From Hydrogenophaga sp. 2FB (GTDB lineage: Bacteria; Pseudomonadota; Gammaproteobacteria; Burkholderiales; Burkholderiaceae_C), in contig NZ_SCML01000005.1 of the NCBI RefSeq assembly GCF_005503365.1, positions 124,001-188,000 of the forward strand: a stretch of 64,000 bases of DNA. Reading direction: 5' to 3'. Under the pieces are notes generated by a model. The model was not told the origin of the DNA and did not search any database. It worked only from the letters and a program-made list of their open reading frames with translations. Positions 1 through 7,159 of the stretch are shown here, piece after piece; positions within the stretch are counted from its first letter, which is position 1, and every line of letters begins with the position of its first letter. Position numbers and translations under genes: made by a program.

Positions 1-898
1 AACAGAGGCCGACACCAAAGCCCAGGTGGCGCGCGAGCAGCGCGATGCCGACATCGACGCCGACACCGCGCTCAGCGCGACAGAAAAGGAACAGAAGAAG
101 AAGGACAGCGAGCGCACCTTCCTCACGGACCAGAAGGCCGCGCAAACCGAGCACGACGCTGCCGCCAAGAGCCTGGAAGCCTTGATGACGCCAGCCGAGA
201 AAGCGGCGGCGCAGAAGGCCGCCGAGGCCGCCGAGAAGGAGGGCGCTCGCGTGAAGAACCCGTACGCCCTCGGCACGCGGGTCAAGGCCATGGCCAAGAA
301 GGGCGAGAAGTGGAAAGAAGTGCTCACGTCCTTCGGCTTCCACCACACCAGCCAGTTGCCGGCGGAAGAGGACGAGGAGGAACCTGCCCTGCCCCTGGAC
401 ACGCTCGTGCGCCTGGCCGGTCAGTTCCCGATCGCGGACCAGGGCAACATGCTGTCGCTGCTGGGCGATGCGGACGTGCAGAAGACGGCCGCGATCACCG
501 CCGCGCTCGATGCGATGCGCAGCGAAGCGCGCGGCGAAACGCTCAAGGCCTTGCAGCAGCAGTACACCGGCAAGGAACTGGGTGTGCTCACGGTGGTGCA
601 GCAGCGCGAGGCCTTGTCGGACCTGGGGTTGGAGCTGCCCGCGGGCCTGCCGTCGGCCGAGGTCACGCGCCGCTTCAACGCGTTCCTCGATGCGGCGGTG
701 TCCTCGCTGCAACCCGATGAAGCCCAGATGAAGGCCATTCTGGAAGGCGCGGGCGTGGCCTTGAAGAAGGACGACGACGTGGCGAAGAAGTACCAGGACG
801 CGCTGAGCAACGGTTTGAAGAAGGCGCGCGACCAGGCGTCGGGCATGGGCATGTCGGCCGCCCAGGTGGACGCGCTGGTGGGGCAGTTGCAACCCTGA
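1..898 (+). CDS. Uncharacterised alpha-helical protein, 3' part of a gene cut by the window edge
   Basis: The reading frame is open from the first bases of the window, so the true start lies upstream; the first internal start is a GTG at 26, with no convincing ribosome binding site. The visible 290 residues are rich in Ala, Glu, Lys and Asp. The first 90 residues look like a charged, probably coiled-coil helix, followed by an acidic linker (EEDEEEP) and a helical C-terminal domain of about 170 residues. No signal peptide, membrane segment or catalytic motif can be seen in the visible part. I do not recognise the family. It ends 20 bp before the convergent LuxR-type gene and there is no clear terminator between them. 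Confidence 0.6.
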   Translation, partial: TEADTKAQVAREQRDADIDADTALSATEKEQKKKDSERTFLTDQKAAQTEHDAAAKSLEALMTPAEKAAAQKAAEAAEKEGARVKNPYALGTRVKAMAKKGEKWKEVLTSFGFHHTSQLPAEEDEEEPALPLDTLVRLAGQFPIADQGNMLSLLGDADVQKTAAITAALDAMRSEARGETLKALQQQYTGKELGVLTVVQQREALSDLGLELPAGLPSAEVTRRFNAFLDAAVSSLQPDEAQMKAILEGAGVALKKDDDVAKKYQDALSNGLKKARDQASGMGMSAAQVDALVGQLQP

Positions 899-917
899 AA
901 CCGAAGGGGGCCGGCGC

Positions 918-1475
918 TCAGCCGCCGGTCAACAAACGGTGCACCAGATCGGGCGTGCTGTGCGCCTGGTACTTGCGCATCAGCCGCGCGCGGTAGATCT
1001 CCACCGTGCGGTGGCTGATGTCCAGTGCCTTGCCGATCTGCTTGCTGGTCAGGCCGTCCATGAGAAAGGCGGCCACCTCGCGTTCGCGCGGCGTGAGCTC
1101 GGCTTTCACCGCGCGGGTGGAACTCAGGTCCTCGAAACTCCAGATGCCTTCGGCGTGCGGCGCGTCCAGCCGCAGCGCGCGCCCCGTCACGTGGCACCAG
1201 AAGGTTTCGCCCTGCCACTGGCCGCCAACGCGCTTCATGATGCGGTTGTCCGCGTAGGTGCCTTTGCGGCCGAGCAGGGGCGTCATCCGCGCGCCGATGC
1301 GCTCGTACTCGTCGGCGCTGGGGTAGAGGATCTGAAAGCTCTGGCCCACGAGTTGCTCGCGCGTGGCGCCGAACATGTCGCACAGCACCTGGTTGCAGTC
1401 GACCATGGTGCGCTCGCGCGAGAGCGCCAGGCCCACCGGGGCGAGGTCGAAGGCGAGTCGGTAGTCGATCTCCAT
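918..1475 (-). CDS. PAS-LuxR (NarL/FixJ-type) transcriptional regulator
   Basis: 185-residue protein with an N-terminal PAS-like sensory domain (about residues 5-115) and a C-terminal LuxR/GerE helix-turn-helix (from LTPRERE at about 127 to the end). There is no receiver domain with a phospho-Asp, so it probably senses a small ligand or redox state through PAS rather than taking phosphate from a kinase. It is divergent from the 3-oxoacid CoA-transferase genes and shares with them a 107-bp intergenic region holding a 10-bp-arm palindrome. The natural inference is that it controls that operon and itself. The ligand is unknown. Confidence 0.85.
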   Translation of the reverse strand: MEIDYRLAFDLAPVGLALSRERTMVDCNQVLCDMFGATREQLVGQSFQILYPSADEYERIGARMTPLLGRKGTYADNRIMKRVGGQWQGETFWCHVTGRALRLDAPHAEGIWSFEDLSSTRAVKAELTPREREVAAFLMDGLTSKQIGKALDISHRTVEIYRARLMRKYQAHSTPDLVHRLLTGG

Positions 1476-1517
1476 GGCGGCTGGGCAAGTGTTGAGGTGA
1501 GGGTTTGGCTTTACGAA

Positions 1518-1543
1518 ATACTACGTATGTCGTTACGTAGTAT
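1518..1543. promoter_or_regulatory. Perfect 10-bp-arm palindrome, likely operator of the PAS-LuxR regulator
   Basis: The arms ATACTACGTA and TACGTAGTAT are perfect inverted repeats separated by TGTCGT. With two 2-nt bulges the pairing extends outward (CGTA and GGC/GCC blocks), so the whole element covers about 1507-1549. It sits in the divergent intergenic region, 40 bp before the CoA-transferase start and 43 bp from the regulator start. Symmetric TACGTA-centred sites suit a dimeric LuxR/FixJ-type HTH. Which protein binds is inferred from position only. Confidence 0.7.
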
Positions 1544-1582
1544 CGTAGCCAGCTTCCACGGTTCAACCCAGGAGACTTCGAC

Positions 1583-2290
1583 GTGAACAAGATTTACCCG
1601 AACGCGGATGCCGCGCTCAAAGGCATCGTGGCCGACGGCCAGTTGCTCGCTGTGGGGGGCTTTGGCCTCTGCGGCATTCCCGAGGCTTTGATCGACGCGC
1701 TGCACGACAGCGGTGTGAAGAACCTCAGCGTGATTTCCAACAACGCGGGCGTCGACGGCTTCGGCCTGGGCAAGCTGCTGGAGACGCGGCAGATCACCAA
1801 GATGATCGCGAGCTACGTGGGCGAGAACAAGGAGTTCGAGCGCCAGTACCTCGCGGGCGAACTGCAGCTCGAATTCACGCCGCAGGGCACGCTGGCCGAG
1901 AAGCTGCGCGCCGGTGGCGCCGGCATCCCGGCCTTCTTCACCAAGACCGGCGTGGGCACCCTGGTGGCCGAAGGCAAGGAACTGCGCGAGTTCGACGGCG
2001 AAACCTACGTGATGGAACGCTCGCTGGTGCCCGCCGTTTCGCTGGTCAAGGCCTACCGAGCCGACAAATCCGGCAACCTGCAATTCCGCCTGACCGCGCG
2101 CAACTTCAACCCCGCCGTGGCGATGGCCGGCAAGATCTGCGTGGTCGAGGTCGAGGAAATCGTGGAGACCGGTGCGATGGATCCCGACCAGATTCACCTG
2201 CCCGGCATCTACGTGCACCGCATCGTGCACAACCCGAATCCCGAGAAGCGCATCGAGAAGCGCACCATCACCGAAAAGGCAGGAGTTTGA
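1583..2290 (+). CDS. scoA: 3-oxoacid CoA-transferase subunit A
   Basis: 235-residue alpha subunit of a two-subunit family I CoA-transferase, which moves CoA between succinyl-CoA and a 3-oxoacid such as acetoacetate. It shows the family hallmarks: a [10 protein letters not shown] glycine-rich segment (about residues 24-33), SNNAG (about 52-56), the FTKTGVGT stretch and a late [10 protein letters not shown] motif typical of ScoA/AtoD/PcaI proteins. The start ATG follows a GGAG ribosome binding site at 1571-1574. Subunit B starts 1 bp after this stop codon, so the two are co-translated. Sequence style favours succinyl-CoA:3-ketoacid transferase over 3-oxoadipate transferase, but the substrate is not proven. 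Confidence 0.9.
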   Translation: MNKIYPNADAALKGIVADGQLLAVGGFGLCGIPEALIDALHDSGVKNLSVISNNAGVDGFGLGKLLETRQITKMIASYVGENKEFERQYLAGELQLEFTPQGTLAEKLRAGGAGIPAFFTKTGVGTLVAEGKELREFDGETYVMERSLVPAVSLVKAYRADKSGNLQFRLTARNFNPAVAMAGKICVVEVEEIVETGAMDPDQIHLPGIYVHRIVHNPNPEKRIEKRTITEKAGV

Positions 2291-2291
2291 T

Positions 2292-2927
2292 ATGGCCTGG
2301 ACCCAAGACCAGATGGCCGCGCGCGCGGCACAAGAACTCGAAGACGGTTTCTACGTGAACCTCGGCATCGGCATCCCGACGCTGGTGGCCAACCATACCG
2401 GCACGAAGGAAGTGTGGTTGCAGAGCGAGAACGGCATGCTCGGCATCGGCCCGTTCCCGACCGAAGACCAGGTGGACGCCGACCTGATCAACGCCGGCAA
2501 ACAGACCGTGACCACGCTGCCCGGCTCGAGCATCTTCGGCAGCCACGACAGCTTCGCCATGATCCGCGGCGGCAAGATCAACCTCTCCATTCTGGGCGCG
2601 ATGCAGGTGAGCGAGAAGGGCGACCTGGCCAACTGGATGATCCCGGGCAAGATGGTCAAGGGCATGGGCGGCGCGATGGACCTCGTGGCCGGCGTCAAGC
2701 GCGTGATCATCCTCATGGAACACGTCGCGAAAAAGAAGGACGGCACCGAAGACCTGAAGATCCTGCCGACCTGCACGCTGCCACTCACCGGCGTGGGTGT
2801 GGTCGACCGCATCATCACCGACCTGGGTGTGATGGACGTGACACCCCAAGGCCTCAAGCTCGTGGAGATGGCGCCCGGCGTCACGCGCGAGTTCATCCAG
2901 TCCAAGACCGGCGTCACGCTGGTCTGA
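2292..2927 (+). CDS. scoB: 3-oxoacid CoA-transferase subunit B
   Basis: 211-residue beta subunit. It carries the catalytic glutamate in the [12 protein letters not shown] segment (about residue 51), which forms the glutamyl-CoA thioester in this family, and the [12 protein letters not shown] motif near the N-terminus. An upstream in-frame ATG at 2172 lies inside scoA. The ATG at 2292 is preferred because it has AGGAG at 2281-2285 and gives the normal family length. It forms the heteromeric enzyme with the preceding gene and would activate or deactivate acetoacetate. That could link to the HMG-CoA-lyase-like operon about 10 kb downstream, whose product would include acetoacetate, but this link is inference. 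Confidence 0.92.
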   Translation: MAWTQDQMAARAAQELEDGFYVNLGIGIPTLVANHTGTKEVWLQSENGMLGIGPFPTEDQVDADLINAGKQTVTTLPGSSIFGSHDSFAMIRGGKINLSILGAMQVSEKGDLANWMIPGKMVKGMGGAMDLVAGVKRVIILMEHVAKKKDGTEDLKILPTCTLPLTGVGVVDRIITDLGVMDVTPQGLKLVEMAPGVTREFIQSKTGVTLV

Positions 2928-2940
2928 GAACCGGGGCGGG

Positions 2941-2946
2941 TATACT
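2941..2946 (+). promoter_or_regulatory. -10 element TATACT before the Mn2+ riboswitch
   Basis: TATACT lies 14 bp after the scoB stop and 15 bp before the aptamer's first stem. It is one mismatch from the sigma-70 -10 consensus. No good -35 is visible at the expected spacing, so it may be weak or activator-dependent. Its position would start an RNA just before the riboswitch. Confidence 0.5.
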
Positions 2947-2960
2947 CCCGCCCTTCACCC

Positions 2961-3063
2961 GTCATTGGGGAGTAGCCGCCCTGCAACCTGCAGGGGTCTG
3001 CGTCAACACACTTGGCCCCCACGGCCATGGCGCAGACAGCTCCAGCCTGGCAAGACCTTTGAC
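2961..3063 (+). ncRNA. yybP-ykoY family Mn2+ riboswitch aptamer
   Basis: The segment contains both conserved Mn-binding loop sequences of this class: GGGGAGTAGCC (2967-2977) and GGCAAGACC (3049-3057). The stems fit: P1 pairs GTCA..GG (2961-2968) with CC..TGAC (3056-3063); a perfect hairpin CCCTGCA/TGCAGGG occupies 2979-2995; and a 7-bp stem GTCTGCG (2996-3002)/CGCAGAC (3031-3037) encloses a TCAACAC segment. It directly precedes a manganese exporter gene of the UPF0016 family, a known genetic context for this riboswitch. The 3' strand of P1 overlaps the 5' strand of the following terminator, implying an ON switch: Mn2+ stabilises P1 and allows read-through. Confidence 0.92.
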
Positions 3064-3108
3064 CACACTGCCTCCGGATGGGCCGGGGATGCCGTGTGGT
3101 CTTTTGGT
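3061..3108 (+). terminator. Riboswitch-controlled intrinsic terminator
   Basis: A perfect 8-bp stem GACCACAC (3061-3068)/GTGTGGTC (3094-3101) encloses a GC-rich 25-nt loop and is followed by TTTTGGTTT. The first three bases of its left arm (GAC) are also the last bases of the aptamer P1 stem, so the two helices compete. It lies upstream of the exporter start at 3134, as expected for a conditional terminator. Confidence 0.8.
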
Positions 3109-3133
3109 TTCTGCCGGCCCTCGGAGCATTGTT

Positions 3134-3712
3134 TTGGACGCATTTCTCATCTCCACCGGCATCGTCGCGCTCGCTGAAATGGGCGACAAGACGCAATTGC
3201 TGTCGCTTGTGCTCGCCGCGCGTTTCAAACGGCCCTGGCCGATCGTCTGGGGCATTCTGGCGGCCACCTTGCTCAACCACGCCTTGGCTGGCACGGCGGG
3301 GGCGTGGATCATGGCGGCGGCGGGCCCGAATGTGATGCGCTGGGTGCTGGGCGTGTCGTTCATCGCCATGGCGGGGTGGATGCTGATCCCCGACAAGCTC
3401 GACGACGACGAAGCCGTGCCCAAGCGCCAGATGGGCGTGTTCTTTGCCACCACCTGGGCCTTCTTCCTGGCCGAGATGGGCGACAAGACACAGATCGCCA
3501 CCATCGCCCTGGGCGCGCAGTACGAGCCGTTGATTGCCGTGGTGCTTGGCACCACCTTCGGCATGATGCTGGCGAACGCGCTGGTGGTGTTTTTTGGCGA
3601 TGCGATCACGCGGCGCGTGCCGATCAAGATCGTGCACGTCATGGCGGCGTTGATCTTCGCCACGCTCGGTGTGCTGGCGTTGTTGGGCGTGGGTTCGTCG
3701 ATCACCGGCTGA
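3134..3712 (+). CDS. TMEM165/GDT1 (UPF0016) family manganese exporter
   Basis: 192-residue integral membrane protein. It has two copies of the family signature E-x-G-D-K-T, EMGDKT at residues 15-20 and again at 114-119, each in the first helix of a three-helix repeat. A short acidic loop (DKLDDDE, about residues 87-93) separates the halves. Members of this family export Mn2+ (for example Vibrio MneA), and the upstream Mn2+ riboswitch supports the same role here. I chose the TTG at 3134: it has CGGAG at 3122-3126 with 7-nt spacing and gives the usual MDAFL start. The longer frame open back to 2414 overlaps scoB and the riboswitch and is not used. Confidence 0.92.
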   Translation: MDAFLISTGIVALAEMGDKTQLLSLVLAARFKRPWPIVWGILAATLLNHALAGTAGAWIMAAAGPNVMRWVLGVSFIAMAGWMLIPDKLDDDEAVPKRQMGVFFATTWAFFLAEMGDKTQIATIALGAQYEPLIAVVLGTTFGMMLANALVVFFGDAITRRVPIKIVHVMAALIFATLGVLALLGVGSSITG

Positions 3713-3730
3713 AGGTCCGGATTCGGGCGC

Positions 3731-3736
3731 TAGAAT
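3731..3736 (+). promoter_or_regulatory. -10 element TAGAAT of the tRNA-Gly promoter
   Basis: TAGAAT followed by GG lies 11 bp before the mature tRNA 5' end. The -35 region (about 3708-3713) is poor, so the call rests on the -10 and the position. Confidence 0.45.
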
Positions 3737-3747
3737 GGCGGCCTGCT

Positions 3748-3821
3748 GCGGGTGTAGTTCAATGGTAGAACGGCAGCTTCCCAAGCTTCATACGAGGGTT
3801 CGATTCCCTTCACCCGCTCCA
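3748..3821 (+). tRNA. tRNA-Gly(CCC)
   Basis: 74-nt cloverleaf. The acceptor arms GCGGGTG and CACCCGC pair fully, the D arm is GTTC-AATGGTA-GAAC, the anticodon loop TTCCCAA gives anticodon CCC for GGG codons, the T arm is GAGGG-TTCGATT-CCCTT, and the discriminator plus CCA end is encoded. The anticodon stem GCAGC/GCTTC has one C-T mismatch at its second pair, which is tolerable but worth noting. A promoter -10 lies just upstream and an intrinsic terminator about 50 bp downstream. Confidence 0.97.
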
Positions 3822-3869
3822 TACAGCAAGCCCTCATGCTGAGTGTTTCCCCAGCGTGATGCCACTGCA

Positions 3870-3889
3870 GGCCCTTCGGGGCCTTTTTT
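3870..3889 (+). terminator. Intrinsic terminator after tRNA-Gly
   Basis: The GGCCC-TTCG-GGGCC tetraloop hairpin is followed directly by six T residues. It lies 48 bp after the tRNA end and 36 bp before the convergent small secreted protein gene. Confidence 0.85.
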
Positions 3890-3925
3890 CGTGGGTGCTC
3901 CCGAATCCCCCGGGCGCATGAGCAG

Positions 3926-4252
3926 CTACTTTCGGGCAAGTTCCAGGTACAGAGCGAATGCGCCATCGGCAACCGAGTCGAGGGGATTGTTTTTGCAGTA
4001 GTTGTCCATCCACAAAAACATCTGATTCGCCGTGTTCAGTTTGTCGAGCGGGTCGGCGGGGCTGCTGATGCCTTTCATGTGCACGGAGTTCATCCCTGAC
4101 ATGAAGCCGAGAAGCCACGCCTTGCGTGGCTGGGTGTTCTCTTTCACCCATTGCCCACAATCGGGCACGCCGAACACCACTTGCGCCTCCACAGAAGCAG
4201 CCACCAACAGCGTCAGCAAGACACCAGCTCGAACAAATTTCACAGCACGCAT
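3926..4252 (-). CDS. Small secreted protein of unknown function
   Basis: 108 residues from the chosen ATG. The N-terminus (MRAVKFVRAG, then a hydrophobic stretch ending VEAQ) is a good Sec signal peptide of about 22 residues. A longer in-frame start at 4417 would place repeat-like DNA in the protein and bury the signal peptide, so it is rejected. The mature part has two cysteines (DCGQW and DNYCKNN) that could form a disulfide, and several Trp residues. The C-x-x-W ... W-x-x-G-x-x-S-G-x-N ... YC-x-x-NP pattern resembles small periplasmic proteins such as the Rap1a/Tai-like group, but I cannot assign a function. Confidence 0.7.
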   Translation of the reverse strand: MRAVKFVRAGVLLTLLVAASVEAQVVFGVPDCGQWVKENTQPRKAWLLGFMSGMNSVHMKGISSPADPLDKLNTANQMFLWMDNYCKNNPLDSVADGAFALYLELARK

Positions 4253-4294
4253 TCTTAAATAGTGGCTCGTACCATTCGCGGGAAAACGCAAGTG

Positions 4295-4435
4295 TCGCAT
4301 CCGGATGCGAATCCGCGGTGGCTTGAAGTCTTGCTCCCCCGCGGGGTGAGGGTTGGGGTGAGGTACGTTTGAAGTGATGTGGTCGGCGCACGTGCCCCCG
4401 TCCCAGCCTTCCCCCAAAGGGGAAAGAGAAAATCC
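4295..4435. repeat. GC-rich degenerate intergenic repeat-like segment
   Basis: This stretch between the small secreted gene and the toxin gene contains CGCATCCGGATGCG (a near-perfect palindrome at about 4298-4311), CCCCCGCGGGGTGAGGGTTGGGGTGAGG and CCTTCCCCCAAAGGGGAAAG. These resemble the C-tract/G-tract boilerplate repeats common in intergenic DNA of Burkholderiales. No second copy was recognised by eye in this window. No gene is visible here. Confidence 0.4.
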
Positions 4436-4443
4436 ACGCCGTC

Positions 4444-5175
4444 TCAGAGATCGCGGGGGTCCCGACGTTTCATAGCCTCGATCGCATCGCGTGCGACCTC
4501 CTGCTCGATGAGATCGCGGGTCTTGATGAAGAACTGCCGCATCGTCTCCAGCGTGGGCGGGTTCTTCACGAGTGTCTCGTAGCCTTCGTCGTTCAAGCCC
4601 GGCTTTCCGGAGCAGAGTCGCATCATTGCAATGTCGTATTTACTGGGCGCCCCAGCGCGTTCAAACGCTCGCATGACCTCGATGGGTTTGAAGTGTTTTT
4701 TCTTGAGCAGCAGGTAGAGGTCGAACCAGTCGCGTGTCTTGGAGCGCTCGGCGGTGACGATGCATTTGAGCCGGAATATCTCCGCCAGACTGGCCACACG
4801 AGGACCGGGACTTTCCACAGGTTCCAGTTGCTTCGCGCTTTCTGACTCGGGCGCTACGAACGTCACCTTCACCGACCCGTTGACGACGTAGTCCTGTTGG
4901 TAGTCGTTGAAGTCCAGGCCGGCGTTGAGGAACTCTTCCACGCCGGCGGGTGCATCGTTCGCCATGAATTCGAAGCCGGCTTCAAGCGCACGGCGCTTGA
5001 GGGCCTCGATCTGCGCCTTTGGCAGCTTCTTGCCGAGGTACATGAAATCGAGATCTTCACTGAGTCGGTGGTGCAGGTGCATGGCCAGAGCGGTGCCGCC
5101 CACCAGCACAAAGCCCTTGAGGGCGGGCTCCGATTGAAGGTGGGCCCAGAGTTTTTGGGTATCAGGCCTGAGCAC
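4444..5175 (-). CDS. AbiEii/AbiGii-family nucleotidyltransferase toxin
   Basis: 243 residues with the nucleotidyltransferase signature near the N-terminus: LVGGTALAMHLHHRLSEDLDF, where GG (26-27) and the two Asp (D41, D43) are the nucleotide- and metal-binding positions of this fold. Family members are toxins of type IV abortive-infection (AbiE-like) systems that modify cellular targets, reportedly tRNA 3' ends. Its start overlaps the upstream HTH gene by 14 bp, so the pair is translationally coupled, as expected of a toxin-antitoxin module. The partner is not a standard AbiEi antitoxin. Role as toxin is inferred from family and arrangement. Confidence 0.8.
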   Translation of the reverse strand: MLRPDTQKLWAHLQSEPALKGFVLVGGTALAMHLHHRLSEDLDFMYLGKKLPKAQIEALKRRALEAGFEFMANDAPAGVEEFLNAGLDFNDYQQDYVVNGSVKVTFVAPESESAKQLEPVESPGPRVASLAEIFRLKCIVTAERSKTRDWFDLYLLLKKKHFKPIEVMRAFERAGAPSKYDIAMMRLCSGKPGLNDEGYETLVKNPPTLETMRQFFIKTRDLIEQEVARDAIEAMKRRDPRDL

Positions 5176-5650
5176 GGGAAATCCCTTTCTGGATGTTGTG
5201 CAATTGCCGCTCCACCTCGGTCTGCATGCGGGGTTTCAATTCGGACTTCACCTTGCCCCACTGCGCCAGAACTTCTTCAAGCCCATGCGCCTTGACCGCT
5301 TCCAGCAGCAGCAGGAAACCACCCTTGGCGAGCGCGTTGCGGATCAAGGTCTTGTGGTCGATCGCGGCGTTGGACCATGCCAGTCCCCACTTCGGATCGG
5401 CCAGCGGGGATCGCGTGGAGGTCGCTTTCACCATCACCGGGCGTGGCTTCGCGATGGGTGCCAGACCGATCTGAAGGCCCGCGGCCTTGGCCAATGCGTC
5501 AATGGACGCCAGGTCCATCGTGCCTCTGCTTTTGGCCCGGGAGATGGTCTCCGGCGCCAGGCCCGCCACGCGCGCCAGCTGCGCCTGGTCCATTCCTGCT
5601 TGCTGGGCGGAGGCGAGTACCTGATCTAGAAGATGAGCGGCAATTGACAT
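5162..5650 (-). CDS. HTH (XRE-like) antitoxin partner of the AbiEii-type toxin
   Basis: 162 residues. A helix-turn-helix occupies about residues 20-60 (MDQAQLARVAGLAPETISRAKSR region, split here by position), followed by a linker and a helical C-terminus containing LEAVKAHGLEEVLAQWGKV. It lacks the typical AbiEi winged-helix plus C-terminal antitoxin organisation, so this is an alternative antitoxin type. I use the ATG at 5650 rather than the TTG at 5659: the promoter -10 covers 5659-5664, so the transcript would begin about 5652, making the mRNA almost leaderless. An inverted repeat over the start suggests autorepression. Confidence 0.75.
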   Translation of the reverse strand: MSIAAHLLDQVLASAQQAGMDQAQLARVAGLAPETISRAKSRGTMDLASIDALAKAAGLQIGLAPIAKPRPVMVKATSTRSPLADPKWGLAWSNAAIDHKTLIRNALAKGGFLLLLEAVKAHGLEEVLAQWGKVKSELKPRMQTEVERQLHNIQKGISRAQA

Positions 5651-5661
5651 GTAAGTCAATT
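5642..5661. promoter_or_regulatory. AATTGAC-N6-GTCAATT operator overlapping the antitoxin start and -10
   Basis: Perfect 7-bp inverted repeat. A third half-site (TGTCAATT at 5681-5688) coincides with the promoter -35. The palindrome covers the start codon and touches the -10 element, the classic layout for antitoxin autorepression. Local base composition is far more AT-rich than the flanking genes. Confidence 0.65.
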
Positions 5662-5686
5662 TTAGATTGATTGATCTTTATGTCAA
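5659..5686 (-). promoter_or_regulatory. Strong sigma-70 promoter of the toxin-antitoxin operon
   Basis: Read on the minus strand, TTGACA (5686-5681), a 16-bp spacer and TAAAAT (5664-5659). The -35 is a perfect consensus match and the -10 has one mismatch. The predicted start of transcription falls within 2-3 nt of the antitoxin ATG. Confidence 0.75.
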
Positions 5687-5734
5687 TTCGAATCCGGCTT
5701 GGGATGGCCGACGGCTAACGCCGAACAGAAAGGT

Positions 5735-7108
5735 TCAGGCCTGATGCCCGCTGAGCTGGCTGCCCGCGTCCTTGCGCAGGCGCAGGCACGCGGGCGTGGC
5801 CAGGGCGCCGATGCACGCCAGGATCACGAAGGCGATGCTGAAGTCCATGGGGACGGCGCTGGCCCGGCCGGCGCTGCGCGAGGCGAGCGTGACCACCACC
5901 GAAGAGAGCGCGATGCCGAACATGATGGCGAGTTGCCACATCATGGTGTTGAGCGTGGTGGCCGCGCCGATGCGCGCGGGCGGCACCTCGGCATACGCGA
6001 TGGCCGTTACCGCGTTGAACTGGATCGCGCGCACGAAGCCCACGGTGCACACCGTGAGCGCGATCGCGCCCAGGCCCCAGTCGCTGCGGAACAGCGCGCA
6101 CACCAGCAGCCCCACCACGCACAGCGCGCCATTGACCAGCATGACGCGCCGAAACCCCCAGCGCCGCAGGATGGTGGTGGTCTGCGTCTTGGTGAGCATG
6201 GCGACCAGGCCGCTGGCCAGCAGCACCAGGCCGCTTTGCACCGGCGAGTAGCCCAGGCCGAGCTGCAACATCAGCGGCAACAGAAAGGGCAGGGAGCCAA
6301 AGCCCACGCGCAGCAGCGAGCCCGACCAGAACGAGGCGGCGAACGTGGGCACGCGCAGCAGCGAAAAATCGAGCATGGGCAATGGCGTGCGGCGGCTGCG
6401 CCACCAGTAGGCCAGTGCCAGCACCGCCGTGGGCACCAGCCACACCAGCTTGTCCAGATGACCGCCGCGCAGGCCTTCGAACGCGACGATGGCCGTGCCC
6501 AGCGTGCCGCCGAGCAGCAGCCAGGACAGCAGGTCGAAGCGGCCGTCCGATGGTTGTTTGATTTGCGGCAGCGAGCGCGCGGCGCCCAGGAAGCACAGCA
6601 GCGCGATCGGCACGTTGATGAGGAAGATCCAGTGCCAGGAAAGCCAGGTGGTGATCAGGCCGCCCAGGGGCGGGCCGAGCATCGGGCCCAGCATGGCCAT
6701 GGTGATCATCCAGGCCAGCGCGTTCACCAGTTGGGGTTTGGGCGTCACGTGCACGATGGAGGTGCGGCCCACGGGCACCATGAGCGCGGCCGAGGCGCCC
6801 TGCACCGCGCGCGCCGCCACCAGCATAGGCAGGCTGGTGGCCAAGGCGCACAGCACCGAGCTGAGCGCGAACAGGACGATGGCCGACTGGAACACGGTGC
6901 GCGTGCCAAAGCGCGAGGCCAGCCGGTCGCCAGCGGGGATGAAGGTGATGCTGCACAGCAGGTAGACCGTCATCGTGAGGTTCAGGCTCAGCGGCTCGAC
7001 ACCCAGGCTGGCGGCGATGTCGGGAATGGCGGGCGCGATGATGGTCGAGTCCAACTGCTCCATGAAGAAGGCCAGACCCACGGTGAGGGACAGCAGGCGC
7101 TGGTTCAT
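5735..7108 (-). CDS. MFS transporter, DHA2 (EmrB/QacA-like) family
   Basis: 457 residues, almost entirely hydrophobic helices. The N-terminal FMEQLDSTIIAPAIPDIA segment (about residues 15-32) is the DHA2 motif D1 (L-D-x-T-x-x-x-A-x-P), and the GDRLASRFGTR loop (about 60-70) is MFS motif A. WHWIFLINVPIAL (about 163-175) is another family mark. It probably exports an organic compound or drug using the proton gradient. It is the last gene of an operon with a ring-hydroxylating oxygenase and a Bug receptor, suggesting export or uptake of the aromatic substrate or a toxic intermediate. The substrate is unknown. Confidence 0.85.
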   Translation of the reverse strand: MNQRLLSLTVGLAFFMEQLDSTIIAPAIPDIAASLGVEPLSLNLTMTVYLLCSITFIPAGDRLASRFGTRTVFQSAIVLFALSSVLCALATSLPMLVAARAVQGASAALMVPVGRTSIVHVTPKPQLVNALAWMITMAMLGPMLGPPLGGLITTWLSWHWIFLINVPIALLCFLGAARSLPQIKQPSDGRFDLLSWLLLGGTLGTAIVAFEGLRGGHLDKLVWLVPTAVLALAYWWRSRRTPLPMLDFSLLRVPTFAASFWSGSLLRVGFGSLPFLLPLMLQLGLGYSPVQSGLVLLASGLVAMLTKTQTTTILRRWGFRRVMLVNGALCVVGLLVCALFRSDWGLGAIALTVCTVGFVRAIQFNAVTAIAYAEVPPARIGAATTLNTMMWQLAIMFGIALSSVVVTLASRSAGRASAVPMDFSIAFVILACIGALATPACLRLRKDAGSQLSGHQA

Positions 7109-7159
7109 CGGCGATGGAGTTCCTCGGGCATGCGACGCGTCAAAAAGAAAAGAAGGATG

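Noticed and set aside
2414-3133. N-terminal extension of the UPF0016 exporter frame
   Set aside because: It would overlap scoB out of frame and translate the riboswitch; the TTG at 3134 with a good ribosome binding site gives the normal protein.
4255-4437. Short frames in the gap between the small secreted gene and the toxin gene
   Set aside because: They cover repeat-like C/G tracts and have no conserved features.
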